64,000 nucleotides of DNA, from positions 1 through 64,000 of the forward strand of contig CALLAT010000066.1 in NCBI GenBank assembly GCA_938002085.1. The letters run 5' to 3'. Below, piece by piece: positions 27,144 through 36,197 of the stretch (position 1 is the stretch's first letter; each line of letters starts with the position of its first letter). The stretch comes from an uncultured Pseudanabaenaceae cyanobacterium (lineage in GTDB: Bacteria; Cyanobacteriota; Cyanobacteriia; PCC-9006; JAAUQQ01). The notes under the pieces were generated by a model that did no database searches, was not told the DNA's origin, and saw only the letters and a list, made by a program, of their open reading frames with translations. A program made the translations under genes and the position numbers.

Positions 27144-28226
27144 ATGGGCAGCAGTGTGGTTCAAAGCAGCCGAGTCATTCCTATGATTTTGGCTGGTGGT
27201 AAAGGCGAACGCTTCTGGCCTCTGAGCCGCCGCGAGTATCCCAAGCAATTTTTGAGCTTAGACGGGAGTGGCAAAACGTTGCTTCAGGCCACTGCTGAGC
27301 GCCTTAAGGGGATGACCGGTAGCTGGGAGGATGTCTGGGTTGTGACGGCTTCTCACCTCGCTGAGGGCGTGCGCGAGCAACTACCAGAAATGCCTGAACG
27401 CAATTTGCTGGTGGAACCCCAGGCCCAGGACACTGCCCCAGCCGTTGCTTGGGCGACCCTGGAAGCTGCGAAGCATTATGGCGAAGAGGCTATTTTGGGC
27501 TTTTTCCCTGCGGATCATTGGATTGAAGACGAGCAAGCGTTCTTCGAGACCGTCAATGCTGCTGCGGAGCTGAGTGCCAAGCAGGGGGCGATCGCCACCC
27601 TTGGCATCAAGCCCACCTTTGCTTCCACAGGCTACGGCTACATCGAGCAGGGCGATGCCTTGGGAGAGTTTGGTGGCTTGCCTGCCCACAAGGTCAGCCG
27701 CTTTACTGAAAAGCCCGATGCGCCCAAGGCCCAAGAATTCATCGACAGTGGTCGCTTCAGCTGGAACGGTGGCATGTTCATCTTCCAGATCGCCACAGCC
27801 CTCGCTGAGCTGCGCACCCATGCTCCTGAAATCATGGGGCCTCTGGAGGAAAAGGGCGTTGATGCCTATCCCAGCTTGACCAAGCTGAGCATCGACTATG
27901 CCTTGATGGAGAAAACCGACCGGGCCTGTGTGGTGCCCATTACCTTTGGTTGGGATGATCTGGGGGATTGGAATGCGATCGAGCGGTTGCTCAAGCAAGA
28001 ATCTGACAACAATGTTGAACTTTGCCAGCATGTCAACACAGATAGCGATGGCTGCATCCTCTACACCCAGGATGACGGTGAGCTAGTGGCCACCATTGGT
28101 CTTAAGGATGTTGTGGTTGTGCGAGCTGGAAAGGCCACTCTGATTGTGGATAAGGCTCGGACCCAGGAGATCAAGCCGTTGCTCAAGCAAATTCGCGAGA
28201 ATCCTAAGTACCAAGATCTGCTGTAA
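27144..28226 (+). CDS. manC: Mannose-1-phosphate guanylyltransferase
   Basis: A 360-residue protein of the single-domain GDP-mannose pyrophosphorylase type. The nucleotide-binding motif reads ILAGGKGERFWPLSRREYPK and FFPADHWI gives the metal-binding Asp. GYGYIEQG and FTEKPDAPKAQEF mark the sugar-phosphate site, and IDYALMEK and FGWDDLGDW complete the family pattern. No phosphomannose isomerase domain follows, so this is the short form. It makes GDP-mannose from GTP and mannose 1-phosphate, supplying mannose and fucose-type residues to polysaccharides such as those probably made by the cluster at 56-64 kb. Single-gene unit. Confidence 0.95.
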   Translation: MGSSVVQSSRVIPMILAGGKGERFWPLSRREYPKQFLSLDGSGKTLLQATAERLKGMTGSWEDVWVVTASHLAEGVREQLPEMPERNLLVEPQAQDTAPAVAWATLEAAKHYGEEAILGFFPADHWIEDEQAFFETVNAAAELSAKQGAIATLGIKPTFASTGYGYIEQGDALGEFGGLPAHKVSRFTEKPDAPKAQEFIDSGRFSWNGGMFIFQIATALAELRTHAPEIMGPLEEKGVDAYPSLTKLSIDYALMEKTDRACVVPITFGWDDLGDWNAIERLLKQESDNNVELCQHVNTDSDGCILYTQDDGELVATIGLKDVVVVRAGKATLIVDKARTQEIKPLLKQIRENPKYQDLL

Positions 28227-28424
28227 ATTCTCAGTGCCTGGCCGTTTGAACATCCTACCTAGGGGCAGAGTCTGCTCTGGCAATGTCTAGATTCATAGCG
28301 TTATGGGCGGAGAGACCCTGCCCGTAACGCAGCATTGGTCTGAAGTTAATTCTTCTAAATTCCATTTTCCAAAGCTTTTCGTAGGTACACTTGTGCTATT
28401 GCGATAGTCGATGGAATTTAGCCA

Positions 28425-29063
28425 ATGGTCTTTCTCCAGGATGCAGCGGGCCACGATTGCCTTGAGCTGGGCAAAGTCGTCAAGTCCAATTCCCACTGCG
28501 ACTATGTGGTGCAGCTGCACGATCGCATGAGTGTGGGTCATCCCCCAGAGCCCGATGATTGTGGCTTTGGTAGCTTCGTGAAGCTGGGGAATGGCGATCG
28601 CAACCCGGTCGTGGGCATTGTTTATAACTCCCAGCTGCTCAACCCGATGTTTTTGAACAATGGACCTCGACTGTCCAGTGAGCCAGACCCTGTTTTTGCT
28701 CCAGATCTGATCAATGAAACCCGAACCCTCTTGGGAATTGTTCTCATTGGCAAGTTAGAAGGAGAAGGGGCTACGATTCATGGTGAGCAGGGAATCCCTC
28801 GAGAAGTGGTGCCGGTCAACGCCCCTGCGGCCTGCATGAGCGATGACGAAATTTATCGCTTCCATTTGGATGGTGATGGGAACCCACAATTTCGCTATTA
28901 CAACCTACTTTTACGGTATGGCGGCAGCTTTGCCACTGACCTAACCGAGCAGGTTCTGCAGGGGCTCATTGCATTTCAACTGTTTCGTCACGAAGAACAA
29001 CGGGCTTTGGAAACGCTTTGCAAAGAGCTGACCTGGCGGAACACCATGGGTAGCCTACGATAA
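28425..29063 (+). CDS. HAS-barrel-like cyanobacterial protein
   Basis: A 212-residue protein. A stop codon lies directly two codons before the ATG, which fixes the start region. The N-terminal third has a beta-rich pattern, YVVQLHDRMSVGH, GFGSFVKLGN and VVGIVYNSQLLNP, reminiscent of the HAS barrel found at the N terminus of HerA and ATP-synthase subunits. The remainder is mixed alpha/beta without an ATPase motif. I recall such stand-alone proteins as conserved in cyanobacteria but with no known role. The family call is tentative. Confidence 0.7.
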   Translation: MVFLQDAAGHDCLELGKVVKSNSHCDYVVQLHDRMSVGHPPEPDDCGFGSFVKLGNGDRNPVVGIVYNSQLLNPMFLNNGPRLSSEPDPVFAPDLINETRTLLGIVLIGKLEGEGATIHGEQGIPREVVPVNAPAACMSDDEIYRFHLDGDGNPQFRYYNLLLRYGGSFATDLTEQVLQGLIAFQLFRHEEQRALETLCKELTWRNTMGSLR

Positions 29064-29146
29064 ATGGCTGATTCCGCCATTGATTTGGAGGTGAACTGCT
29101 CCATTTCGAATGAGTCGCAATAGATAAAGCAGCTTGAAACAAAAAA

Positions 29147-29179
29147 AACCGGCAAACCCTAAAAAAGGTTTTGCCGGTT
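29147..29179. terminator. Hairpin after the HAS-barrel-like gene
   Basis: Arms 29147-29159 and 29167-29179 pair over 13 bp with one mismatch around TAAAAAA. An A run precedes the left arm, so the T tract is on the minus strand. It probably ends the plus-strand transcript about 85 bp after the stop, but the missing plus-strand T run lowers confidence. Confidence 0.55.
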
Positions 29180-29327
29180 AACTGTGTGTTCCCTGTTGAT
29201 GACTCGGCTAAAGTTGAGCCATCTACAATATGACTGTTATACGTCACAATTGGTCGTTTCGTACGCTACATTGCCTAGTGATCTGAATCACCTCTAAGCC
29301 AAAGCGCTTACTCTGGAATGGTTTCCA

Positions 29328-29519
29328 GTGGTAGATGTCTTACAAAAAATCTTTAGCATTCCCTGGAATCTCTCAAGTTTTGTATCGATTTCTGGCTTCA
29401 AGGGCCTTCAATCCCATTTCGTTGATGCAACTCAAGCGTTGATGCTCGGTGGGAAATCCGCCCCCGATTATCGGCGAACCCTACTCAAAAGAAGAGAAAG
29501 GTATGCCAAACTTAAATAA
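29328..29519 (+). CDS. Possible 63-residue small protein
   Basis: A GTG-initiated frame ending in a strongly basic tail (RRTLLKRRERYAKLK). The N-terminal half is amphipathic or hydrophobic (VLQKIFSIPWNL). No Shine-Dalgarno or homology is recognised. It may be a chance frame in an otherwise empty intergenic region. Confidence 0.3.
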   Translation: MVDVLQKIFSIPWNLSSFVSISGFKGLQSHFVDATQALMLGGKSAPDYRRTLLKRRERYAKLK

Positions 29520-29592
29520 GAAAGCTTTTCGATAGACTGGCTTAGAGATTCAATGCGCTTGAGTTCCAGTCGTTCCCCATTCGTGAATCCCC

Positions 29593-30072
29593 ATGGGCAA
29601 TCAGTACAGTCAAGATGACGTTCAGCAAATTCTTCGCCTAGCGATCGCGCGCCAAACCCACGAGCAAGATGACCTGAGCCGGTCTCAACTGCTCGAAATC
29701 GCTGATGAAATGGGCTTTTCTGCCCAAGAGTTGGATGAAGCTGAACGGGCCTGGCTGCTGCGCAAGGACCAGATGGGGCTAGAAGAACAGTTTGACCTTT
29801 ACCGTCAGCAGCGCTTCAAACAAAGCAGCACCAAATACCTCATCGTCAATGGCTTTTTAGTGGCACTGGATCTAATGGCTGGGGGCGGATTAGGATTTTC
29901 GCTCTATGTCATTGTTGGCTGGGGGTTGGGACTGACCATGGAGGGTAGACGCACCTACGCTCTTAAGGGTGAGGAATACGATCGCCGCTTCCAGAAGTGG
30001 CGTCGCAAGCGTGCCTTGAAACAGTCTGTGGATGGCATCGTTAATCGAATCTTGCCTGCATCCCTCTCCTAA
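29593..30072 (+). CDS. 2TM-domain protein
   Basis: A 159-residue protein. Residues 1-60 are helical, with DVQQILRLAIARQ and SRSQLLEIADEMGFSAQELD, an N-terminal helix-turn-helix-like module often attached to 2TM domains in cyanobacteria. Two membrane helices follow at about 80-95 (YLIVNGFLVALDLMAG) and 98-115, then a basic stretch RRFQKWRRKRALKQ on the cytoplasmic side. No enzyme motif. Function unknown; a small membrane adaptor or sensor is possible. Confidence 0.8.
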   Translation: MGNQYSQDDVQQILRLAIARQTHEQDDLSRSQLLEIADEMGFSAQELDEAERAWLLRKDQMGLEEQFDLYRQQRFKQSSTKYLIVNGFLVALDLMAGGGLGFSLYVIVGWGLGLTMEGRRTYALKGEEYDRRFQKWRRKRALKQSVDGIVNRILPASLS

Positions 30073-30140
30073 TGCATGGAAATAAATCGAATTAGGCCTG
30101 ATTCCTCTTCGTGACATGCGAGACCAGCCTTCGCATTGGC

Positions 30141-31586
30141 TTAAGTTTGCTGGGCTTGAATCAATTGTCCTAAGGTCACGATGGCCCGTTCAAGCTTGGG
30201 GTTCCAAGGCTCACTGGTATTGAGTCGCAAACAATTCTCATAGCTGCGGGAGGGGGAGAAAATTACCCCCGGCGCGATGCTGATCCCTCGCTCTAGCGCT
30301 GCTTTATGCAATTCCATGGCACTGCATTCTTGGGGAAGCTCTACCCACAAGACATGGCCCCCGCTCGGGCGAGTCAGCCGCGTTTGTAGGGGAAAGTATT
30401 CGCAAATGGCCTGGGTCATCTTTGCCATGTGGGCCTGATAGAGCCGCCGGAGATGTCTGAGGTGCCGGTCATAGCCGCCGTTGGCTAGAAAGGCTGCCAC
30501 AGTGAGTTGAGGGGCGATCGCCGTGGTCTGATTCATCACCCACTTCTGCTGCTCCACCTTGCTTTGGTAACGCCCCGGCGAGGTCCAGCCAATGCGAAGC
30601 CCGGGGGATAGGGTCTTACTGTAGGAACTGCAATAAAGGACTAGCCCCTGGGTATCAAACGCTTTGATGGCCTTGGGGCGCGTGGGGCCAAAGTGCAAGT
30701 CACCGTAGATGTCATCTTCGATCAGTGGAGTGTCGTAGCGATTCATCAACGCCACTAGCGCCTGCTTTTTTCCATCGTCCATGCAGCTACCCAGGGGATT
30801 ACTAAAGTTGGAAACAATGGCACAGGCTTGGACCTGTTGACGCTTCAGGGCGGTCTCCAGGGCTTCTAAGCAAAGGCCGTCACGAGGATTGGTCGGCAAT
30901 TCCAGAGCGCTGAGATGGAGGCTTTCTAGGGCTTCGAGCAGACCGTAATAAGTCGGAGATTCAATCGCCACAGTATCTCCTGGCTGAGTCACGGCCATTA
31001 GCGACAGATAGACTCCTTCGAATGTCCCATTGGTGGTCACGATCTGCTCGGGTGAAATGCTGCAACCTGCATCCATCAATCGTCGCGCTACAGCCTGGCG
31101 TAGGGGCTCACAGCCCGGTGGCACATCGTAGGAATGGGCGAGCACCGGGTCATCCCGCAAGACCTGGCCCATGAGGCGATTGAGGGCCTTCAGGGGGAGC
31201 AATTCCATGGCTGGTATGGCTGCGCCGAGCTGGACTGCTCCGGGCTGGCGCACGGCCTGCATTAGCTGGAAGGCGAGGGAATTATCGACCTGCCTGGCTT
31301 GGCCCGGTGGTGCATAGGGCATGGGCTCCGGTGCAGAGGAGAGGGCCGTTGCTTTGACGTAGTATCCCGATTGAGGTCTGGCTTGAATTAGGCCTCGGTC
31401 TTCGAGTAAGCGATAGGCCTCTAGCACCGTTGAAATGCTGACGGTGAGTTGGCGATGGAGTTTGCGTACGGACGGGAGGCGATCTCCGGGCTGGAGCGTT
31501 CCTTCCTGAATAGCAGCCTCCATGCGATCTGCAACCTGTTGATAGAGATTGCGATCAGTCTGTTCCGTAATAGGGGGGAGCTGCAT
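30141..31586 (-). CDS. MocR-type GntR/aminotransferase regulator
   Basis: A 481-residue fusion. Residues 1-75 form a GntR winged helix-turn-helix (NLYQQVADRMEAAIQEGTLQPGDRLPSVR, split here). Residues of about 100-475 form a fold-type I aminotransferase domain. The PLP-binding lysine is in SSYSKTLSPGLRIGW, with the conserved Asn in SNFSNPLG. MocR/PdxR proteins use bound PLP or a PLP-substrate adduct to sense vitamin B6 or amino compounds and usually control a neighbouring gene. Here the divergent partner is the small gene at 31777, with a methyltransferase and a PhzF enzyme beyond it. The regulon is inferred only from position. Confidence 0.93.
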   Translation of the reverse strand: MQLPPITEQTDRNLYQQVADRMEAAIQEGTLQPGDRLPSVRKLHRQLTVSISTVLEAYRLLEDRGLIQARPQSGYYVKATALSSAPEPMPYAPPGQARQVDNSLAFQLMQAVRQPGAVQLGAAIPAMELLPLKALNRLMGQVLRDDPVLAHSYDVPPGCEPLRQAVARRLMDAGCSISPEQIVTTNGTFEGVYLSLMAVTQPGDTVAIESPTYYGLLEALESLHLSALELPTNPRDGLCLEALETALKRQQVQACAIVSNFSNPLGSCMDDGKKQALVALMNRYDTPLIEDDIYGDLHFGPTRPKAIKAFDTQGLVLYCSSYSKTLSPGLRIGWTSPGRYQSKVEQQKWVMNQTTAIAPQLTVAAFLANGGYDRHLRHLRRLYQAHMAKMTQAICEYFPLQTRLTRPSGGHVLWVELPQECSAMELHKAALERGISIAPGVIFSPSRSYENCLRLNTSEPWNPKLERAIVTLGQLIQAQQT

Positions 31587-31762
31587 GGGGCCTTAGATGC
31601 AATAGCAAGGAGGAGCGGATGAGTAAGGAGTACAGTTCGGCATAGAGGCTGCATAACAGTTCTATAAACCCTTTCTGTACTCATTACAATTTAGCTTGAC
31701 TGCATCTGTTATGGCATTGAAAAGCTCGCCACAATGGCCTCAGACCCACCCAAATCCAACTC

Positions 31763-31768
31763 AGGAGG
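31763..31768 (+). promoter_or_regulatory. Shine-Dalgarno fixing the start at 31777
   Basis: AGGAGG ends 8 bases before the ATG at 31777. Upstream in-frame starts at 31696 (TTG) and 31711 (ATG) have no such site, so 31777 is preferred. Confidence 0.75.
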
Positions 31769-31776
31769 TTTCCATC

Positions 31777-32124
31777 ATGGGAGGTTTTCATGCCAGCGCC
31801 TCTAATTCCTCGCCAGAGCAATCCGAGGTAATTGCAGCATCTTCTAAGGTCGCGGTTTCCCCCAGGCAGATCCAACCTACAGTTCCCCCTGTGTCGTCCC
31901 AGCTTTTCAAGGCCCTTGTCGCAAAATCCAGCAGCTTCGCCAGGCAGCTGAGAGAGACTCTCTATCAATGCCTTACTGCGGACAGCCAACCCCAAGTGAA
32001 ATGGTGGCGTGATGCCCAGGGGCATGACCATTACAGCGTCTACGACCCCCATCGCCAGCAGACTCATGATTTTGCGACTGCTCACGAAGTTAGAGTTTGG
32101 CTAGAGCAACGGTATTACCAATAA
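31777..32124 (+). CDS. Small protein of unknown function
   Basis: 115 residues from the SD-supported ATG (MGGFHASASN). The N-terminal half is Ser/Ala/Pro-rich and probably disordered. The C-terminal half is compact: QPQVKWWRDAQGHDHYSVYDP followed by a helix HEVRVWLEQRYYQ. A strand-turn-strand-helix of this kind with W-W and Y-D-P is seen in several short cyanobacterial proteins, but I cannot name a family. It is the first gene after the divergent MocR regulator and overlaps the start of the methyltransferase by 28 bases if that gene begins at 32097. Confidence 0.65.
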   Translation: MGGFHASASNSSPEQSEVIAASSKVAVSPRQIQPTVPPVSSQLFKALVAKSSSFARQLRETLYQCLTADSQPQVKWWRDAQGHDHYSVYDPHRQQTHDFATAHEVRVWLEQRYYQ

Positions 32125-32855
32125 AACTCAGCCCGGCCTATCTCTCTAGCTCTTTCGCTCTGAGTCTCAATCTGTCCGAAGTGATTCCTTTTGGTCGCTC
32201 TCTCGATGAATATCAGGCCATGTTTGGCCTGTCTCGTCGTGACCAGCAGCGCACTATTCTCGACTGCGGTAGCGGACCCGCTAGCTTCAATGCAGAACTC
32301 ACCTTTGCGGGCGGGCAAGTTACGAGCATTGACCCGCTCTATCAATTCTCTGCTGAGCAAATCGAACAGCGCTTTCTCCATTGTCTTGACGATGTCATGG
32401 CTCAAATTAATGCCACGCCCGAGAATTGGACCTGGAGCTTTCACTCAGACAGCAAGGCTCTTAAACGCAACCGCGTTGCCGTTATGGAGTGCTTCACCGC
32501 AGACTTCGGTCCCGGCAAAGCTGCTGGGCGCTATCTTGAAGCCTCTCTTCCCAAGCTGCCCTTTGAGGATGGAGCCTTTGATTTGGCCCTTTGCTCCCAT
32601 CTGCTATTCCTCTACTCCGGGATATTGGCTCCCGAATTCCATCTCCAGGCTGTCCAGGAGCTTTGCCGGGTTGCCCGAGAAGTGCGAATTTTCCCTCTGC
32701 GAACTTTGACTTCCCAACCATCAACGGATGTGGAGCCGGTTTGCAGTATGTTGCAGTCATTAGGATTCGCCCCCAAAATCATGCAGGTTGAATATGAGCT
32801 GCAAAAGGGTGGCAATGAGATGTTGAGCTTTTCCATCCCTGGCGACTCCGTTTAA
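32097..32855 (+). CDS. SAM-dependent methyltransferase-like protein
   Basis: 252 residues from a TTG at 32097. A GTG at 32181 is the main alternative. The family-like start VIPFGRSLDEYQAMF lies at about residues 29-43, followed by the SAM-binding motif I in TILDCGSGPASFNAEL. VTSIDPLYQF gives the acidic residue for ribose binding, and FDLALCSHLLFLYS corresponds to motif IV. A conserved G-x-G-P-A-S-F-N pattern and the S-x-D-P-x-Y string suggest one defined family, but the substrate is unknown. The N-terminal 28 residues overlap the upstream gene and may not be translated. PhzF follows 26 bp later, so the three genes probably form an operon. Confidence 0.82.
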   Translation: MARATVLPIKLSPAYLSSSFALSLNLSEVIPFGRSLDEYQAMFGLSRRDQQRTILDCGSGPASFNAELTFAGGQVTSIDPLYQFSAEQIEQRFLHCLDDVMAQINATPENWTWSFHSDSKALKRNRVAVMECFTADFGPGKAAGRYLEASLPKLPFEDGAFDLALCSHLLFLYSGILAPEFHLQAVQELCRVAREVRIFPLRTLTSQPSTDVEPVCSMLQSLGFAPKIMQVEYELQKGGNEMLSFSIPGDSV

Positions 32856-32880
32856 TAAGTCAATTTCCCGAGACTGATTC

Positions 32881-33708
32881 ATGGCCAGAACCACAGCCCT
32901 GCCGATCCTCCAGGTAGATGCCTTTTGCGATCGCCCCTTTGGTGGCAACCCTGCTGCGGTTTGCGTCCTCCATGAGCCCAAGCCGGATAGCTGGATGCGC
33001 CATCTCGCGGCCGAAATGAACCTTTCGGAAACGGCTTTCGCGATTCACAAGGAAGACGGTTATCACCTGCGCTGGTTCACCCCCACCACTGAAGTGGACC
33101 TTTGTGGCCATGCCACCCTGGCCACGGCCTATGTGCTCTGGACCGAGGGCTATCTGGCGATCAATCAACCGGCAGAATTCATCACCCGCAGCGGAAAGCT
33201 CACGGCTCGCTTCGATAATGACTGGATCGAGCTGGACTTTCCTGCAGCTCCCACAGCTGCCACAGAGGCTCCGGCGGGGCTGGGCGAAGCTCTAGGCTGC
33301 GACGTGAGCAAAGTTGAGTACAACAAAACGCTCGACTATTGGCTCGTTGAATTAGGCAATGCAGCTGCTGTAAAGCAGCTCACCCCCCTGTTCACTCGCC
33401 TTAAGGGAATTACTCCGGGAGGGGTTATTGTTACGGCCCCCAGTGACAATAGCGACTATGACTTTGTCTCTCGCTTCTTCGCGCCTGCTATGGGGATTAA
33501 TGAGGATCCAGTCACAGGGTCAGCGCATTGTTGCCTTGGCCCCTACTGGAGCCAGCGGCTTAATAAAACAGAGCTAGTAGGCTATCAAGCCTCCAAGCGG
33601 GGGGGCACGGTTAAGGTGGCGGCTAAGGGAGAGCGAGTCAGTCTCTCAGGCAAGGCCATCACCGTGCTCAAAGGTGAATTGAACGCGGCGGCTTATCTGC
33701 TCGATTAG
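32881..33708 (+). CDS. PhzF-family isomerase/epimerase-like protein
   Basis: A 275-residue protein of the PhzF fold, related to diaminopimelate epimerase. The start QVDAFCDRPFGGNPAAVCVL is diagnostic. E50 in LSETAF matches the catalytic glutamate of PhzF, and LRWFTPTTEVDLCGHATLA is the family signature. The second half has RFFAPAMGINEDPVTGSAHCCLGPYW. PhzF itself isomerises trans-2,3-dihydro-3-hydroxyanthranilate, but most members act on unknown substrates and no phenazine genes are present here. It follows the methyltransferase by 26 bp, and a perfect 19-bp terminator follows it. Confidence 0.94.
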   Translation: MARTTALPILQVDAFCDRPFGGNPAAVCVLHEPKPDSWMRHLAAEMNLSETAFAIHKEDGYHLRWFTPTTEVDLCGHATLATAYVLWTEGYLAINQPAEFITRSGKLTARFDNDWIELDFPAAPTAATEAPAGLGEALGCDVSKVEYNKTLDYWLVELGNAAAVKQLTPLFTRLKGITPGGVIVTAPSDNSDYDFVSRFFAPAMGINEDPVTGSAHCCLGPYWSQRLNKTELVGYQASKRGGTVKVAAKGERVSLSGKAITVLKGELNAAAYLLD

Positions 33709-33736
33709 TCACGCCCCCAACTCAAGGGGGGAAATC

Positions 33737-33777
33737 AAAGAAGCCCCTGTCATCAACGTGATGACAGGGGCTTCTTT
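33737..33777. terminator. Terminator after the PhzF gene
   Basis: A perfect 19-bp stem (33737-33755 with 33759-33777) with the loop ACG. It lies 28 bp after the PhzF stop and may also stop minus-strand transcripts from aqpZ. Confidence 0.94.
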
Positions 33778-33938
33778 ATGTATTGGAACAGCAAACCTGC
33801 AAATTTCTCTGAAGACTGCTCGTTCAGACGTAGGCCAACCGCAAGCCCCTGTAGTCCACCTTGATGGGGAACGCTAAGCTCACTCCATCAGACTGGGGAG
33901 TGAGCTTAACAGGGATAATTGTCTTTGCGACAGAGTCC

Positions 33939-34697
33939 CTAGTCAGACAACTTCTCGCGCATGGAGGGAGCAGACTCTCCAACTTCGTTAAAGAATATGT
34001 TGTAGAAAAAGCCAGCTGCGATCGCTCCCACAATGGGCGCAATCCAAAACAGCCAAACCTGGCTAAACATCTCTGCCCCTGCAAAAATCGCGACGCCCGT
34101 ACTCCGAGCAGGATTCACAGAAGTATTGGTGATGGGAATGCTGATCAAGTGAATCAGGGTCAAGCAAAGGCCAATGGCTACAGGAGCCATGCCGGCAGGA
34201 GCACGGGTATCCGTCGCACCCAAAATCACAATTAAGAACACAAAGGTCAGAACAACCTCAGCAATCAAGCAAGCGAGAAGGCCATAACCGCCAGGCGAGT
34301 GGGCTCCAAATCCGTTCGTAGCTAGGGGATTAGAACCAGTTAGTTCAAATCCAGGAGCACCGCTGGCAATGCCGTAAACGATGCCGCCTCCAATAATCGC
34401 GCCCACAACTTGGGAAGCAATATAGGGCAGCAGTTCAGCAGCGGGGAACCTATTGCCCGCCCAGAGACCAAAAGATACTGCTGGATTGAGATGACAACCA
34501 GAGATGTGACCAATGGCATAGGCCATGGTCAACACCGTCAAACCGAAGGCTAACGAAACGCCCAGAAAGCCGAGGCCCAGCGTATTGACTCCATCTCCAT
34601 CCACAAAGTTTGCGGCAAAGACAGCACTACCGCAGCCGCCTAATACGAGCCAGGCAGTTCCCAAACATTCAGCGACACATCGCTTCGTTAAATTCAT
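33939..34697 (-). CDS. aqpZ: Aquaporin Z
   Basis: 252 residues from the ATG at 34697 ([11 protein letters not shown]), which has AGGGG five bases upstream. An ATG at 34742 would add 15 residues without support. It is a six-helix major intrinsic protein with both NPA boxes, [12 protein letters not shown] and SVNPARSTG; the Arg after the second NPA is the selectivity-filter arginine. The first helix ([20 protein letters not shown]) is typical of AqpZ. It carries water across the plasma membrane and is linked in cyanobacteria to osmotic response. Single-gene unit. Confidence 0.96.
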   Translation of the reverse strand: MNLTKRCVAECLGTAWLVLGGCGSAVFAANFVDGDGVNTLGLGFLGVSLAFGLTVLTMAYAIGHISGCHLNPAVSFGLWAGNRFPAAELLPYIASQVVGAIIGGGIVYGIASGAPGFELTGSNPLATNGFGAHSPGGYGLLACLIAEVVLTFVFLIVILGATDTRAPAGMAPVAIGLCLTLIHLISIPITNTSVNPARSTGVAIFAGAEMFSQVWLFWIAPIVGAIAAGFFYNIFFNEVGESAPSMREKLSD

Positions 34698-35207
34698 TAG
34701 ATCCCCTAGAATCAAGACTTCTAAAAGAGGTATATACCTCATGTTTTAAATCAAAGCTGAACGCAGTCGTATTTGCGATATCAGCACAAGATTTCTGGAG
34801 GGCTGTTCCCTCTCTGATCAGACCTAAGTGTGAACTCTGAAAAACCTTTTAGCAGGAGAAAAGTCCACAAGAAAATTACTTGTCTTGAGATAATTCCAGC
34901 AAGATCACGGTTTCTTGAAATCAAAGTAAATCATTCAGCCTGACCTCTGCAGGCTTCCTCAAGATAAGTCCATAACCCTGAAGTTAAGGCACAGATGTTA
35001 CACATCTTAGTGGCTGCTTCTCTCTGCTGGCTCAGCCATTCTGCGGACAGCTAAATGGCTGGTATCTCTGAGTAATTGCGCAAATACTATGTTTTAATTG
35101 GGCAATTCTAGAATGAGCTGTTAGTTGTTTTGTCGGAGCTAAAAAAATAAAAATTCAGTATAAATTCGGTGACTAAGAAATCCTCTCAGCCTATCTAGAT
35201 ATCTGGC
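34698..35207. other. Intergenic region upstream of aqpZ
   Basis: 510 bp, AT-rich, between aqpZ and the cupin gene on the same strand. It should hold the aqpZ promoter. I see no ORF and no strong hairpin. Confidence 0.4.
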
Positions 35208-35585
35208 TTAGTGAGTCTCATTAATATCTCTATGGATATCCAAAACACTGTCAGTGACGAGACCGAAGTAGGTCAATACCAATAGCTCTTTGCCTGAGTT
35301 CCGTACCTCATGATATTCACCAGCCTCCACAACGATACAAGTACCAGGAATGAGTGGATAACAGATCTTTTCTACCCATATTTCACCGCAGCCCGATAGA
35401 ACAAAGAACACTTCATTCATGTCTGGGTGGGCGTGGTTATCTGCAACTTGGCCGGGTTTGAAGTAAGCCTGGGCAAAGTTGGTCAAATGTGGCAATGTCC
35501 CGGCTCGCAATAGCACCTTCTTCTGAATGGCTGAGTTGTGAGACACCATTTCATGGGGCACTTGGTCAAGTTGAATCTGTTTCAT
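35208..35585 (-). CDS. Cupin-domain protein
   Basis: A 125-residue single cupin. The metal-binding motif 1 reads H-A-H-P-D-M-N-E (in VADNHAHPDMNEVFFVLSG) and motif 2 has AGEYHEVRNSG with the last His. Small cupins are dioxygenases, isomerases or ligand-binding proteins, and the substrate cannot be inferred. It is divergent from the gene at 35637 with about 50 bp between them, so the promoters must overlap. Confidence 0.9.
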   Translation of the reverse strand: MKQIQLDQVPHEMVSHNSAIQKKVLLRAGTLPHLTNFAQAYFKPGQVADNHAHPDMNEVFFVLSGCGEIWVEKICYPLIPGTCIVVEAGEYHEVRNSGKELLVLTYFGLVTDSVLDIHRDINETH

Positions 35586-35636
35586 AACAAGCTCATCTTC
35601 GTAAAAAGGAGACCTCCAGGATTAGTGCCTCATACA

Positions 35637-36185
35637 ATGGTCAAGGTCTATCGTCGGGAGAAGTCTCCTTTGCGTACTTGGATTGAGGAGGACATTCTCT
35701 ATGTCCATGCAGATGATGTTCCCACCTATAAAAAACAGGGCTCCATCGTCCGCAACAGCTTTTTTTGGGCGTTGCGCTCCATTGCGGCCCAATCCCCTAT
35801 GGGCAAGGCCTGGGAGTTTGAAACGGCAGTCTGGTTTGCCCTCCAGCGCATGCTGACCAACTTTACTGACTCGGGCTATCTGGGGACCCGTGAAACCCAG
35901 TTGGAGTTTCGTGAAGATGCGATTATTCCTGCCCTGCTCCAAACCATGGCGACTTGGATTCCGGCCGCAGAATTTGACCCAGAACCGGAGCCAGAACCGT
36001 CTTGCTATCTGGATGATGAGCCTGACGAGTCCCTCCCGTCAGCCCTGGCAGGCCCTGACGAGACGGAACAGAGAAAGCGGAATCGCCAGAAACGCGCTGC
36101 CTTCAAGCGAAAGGCAAAGCGGCGTCCCGAACGAGAAGAACGCCCCACTCCGCCCTACTCTAGCTACATCAAGAAACAGCCCTAG
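35637..36185 (+). CDS. Cyanobacterial protein of unknown function
   Basis: 182 residues from the ATG at 35637 (MVKVYRREKSP). An in-frame GTG at 35625 is nearer to an AAGGAG at 35607 and could be the true start; a longer frame from 35538 runs into the divergent cupin gene and is unlikely. The N-terminal 110 residues look folded (TWIEEDILYVHADDVP, FFWALRSIAAQSPMGKAWEF). The rest is acidic, then strongly basic (RKRNRQKRAAFKRKAKRRP). The basic tail could bind nucleic acid or ribosomes, but that is inference. It lies 12 bp upstream of the deaminase gene and probably shares its transcript. Confidence 0.75.
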   Translation: MVKVYRREKSPLRTWIEEDILYVHADDVPTYKKQGSIVRNSFFWALRSIAAQSPMGKAWEFETAVWFALQRMLTNFTDSGYLGTRETQLEFREDAIIPALLQTMATWIPAAEFDPEPEPEPSCYLDDEPDESLPSALAGPDETEQRKRNRQKRAAFKRKAKRRPEREERPTPPYSSYIKKQP

Positions 36186-36197
36186 CGAGCTCTAGCC

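Larger units (their letters stand above)
29064..29592. other. Intergenic region with hairpin and possible small ORF
   Basis: 529 bp. It contains the hairpin at 29147-29179 and a 63-codon GTG-start frame at 29328-29519. Nothing else stands out. Confidence 0.4.

Noticed and set aside
27381..28031. 216-codon frame opposite manC
   Set aside because: manC is certain from its motifs; the antisense product has no recognisable features.
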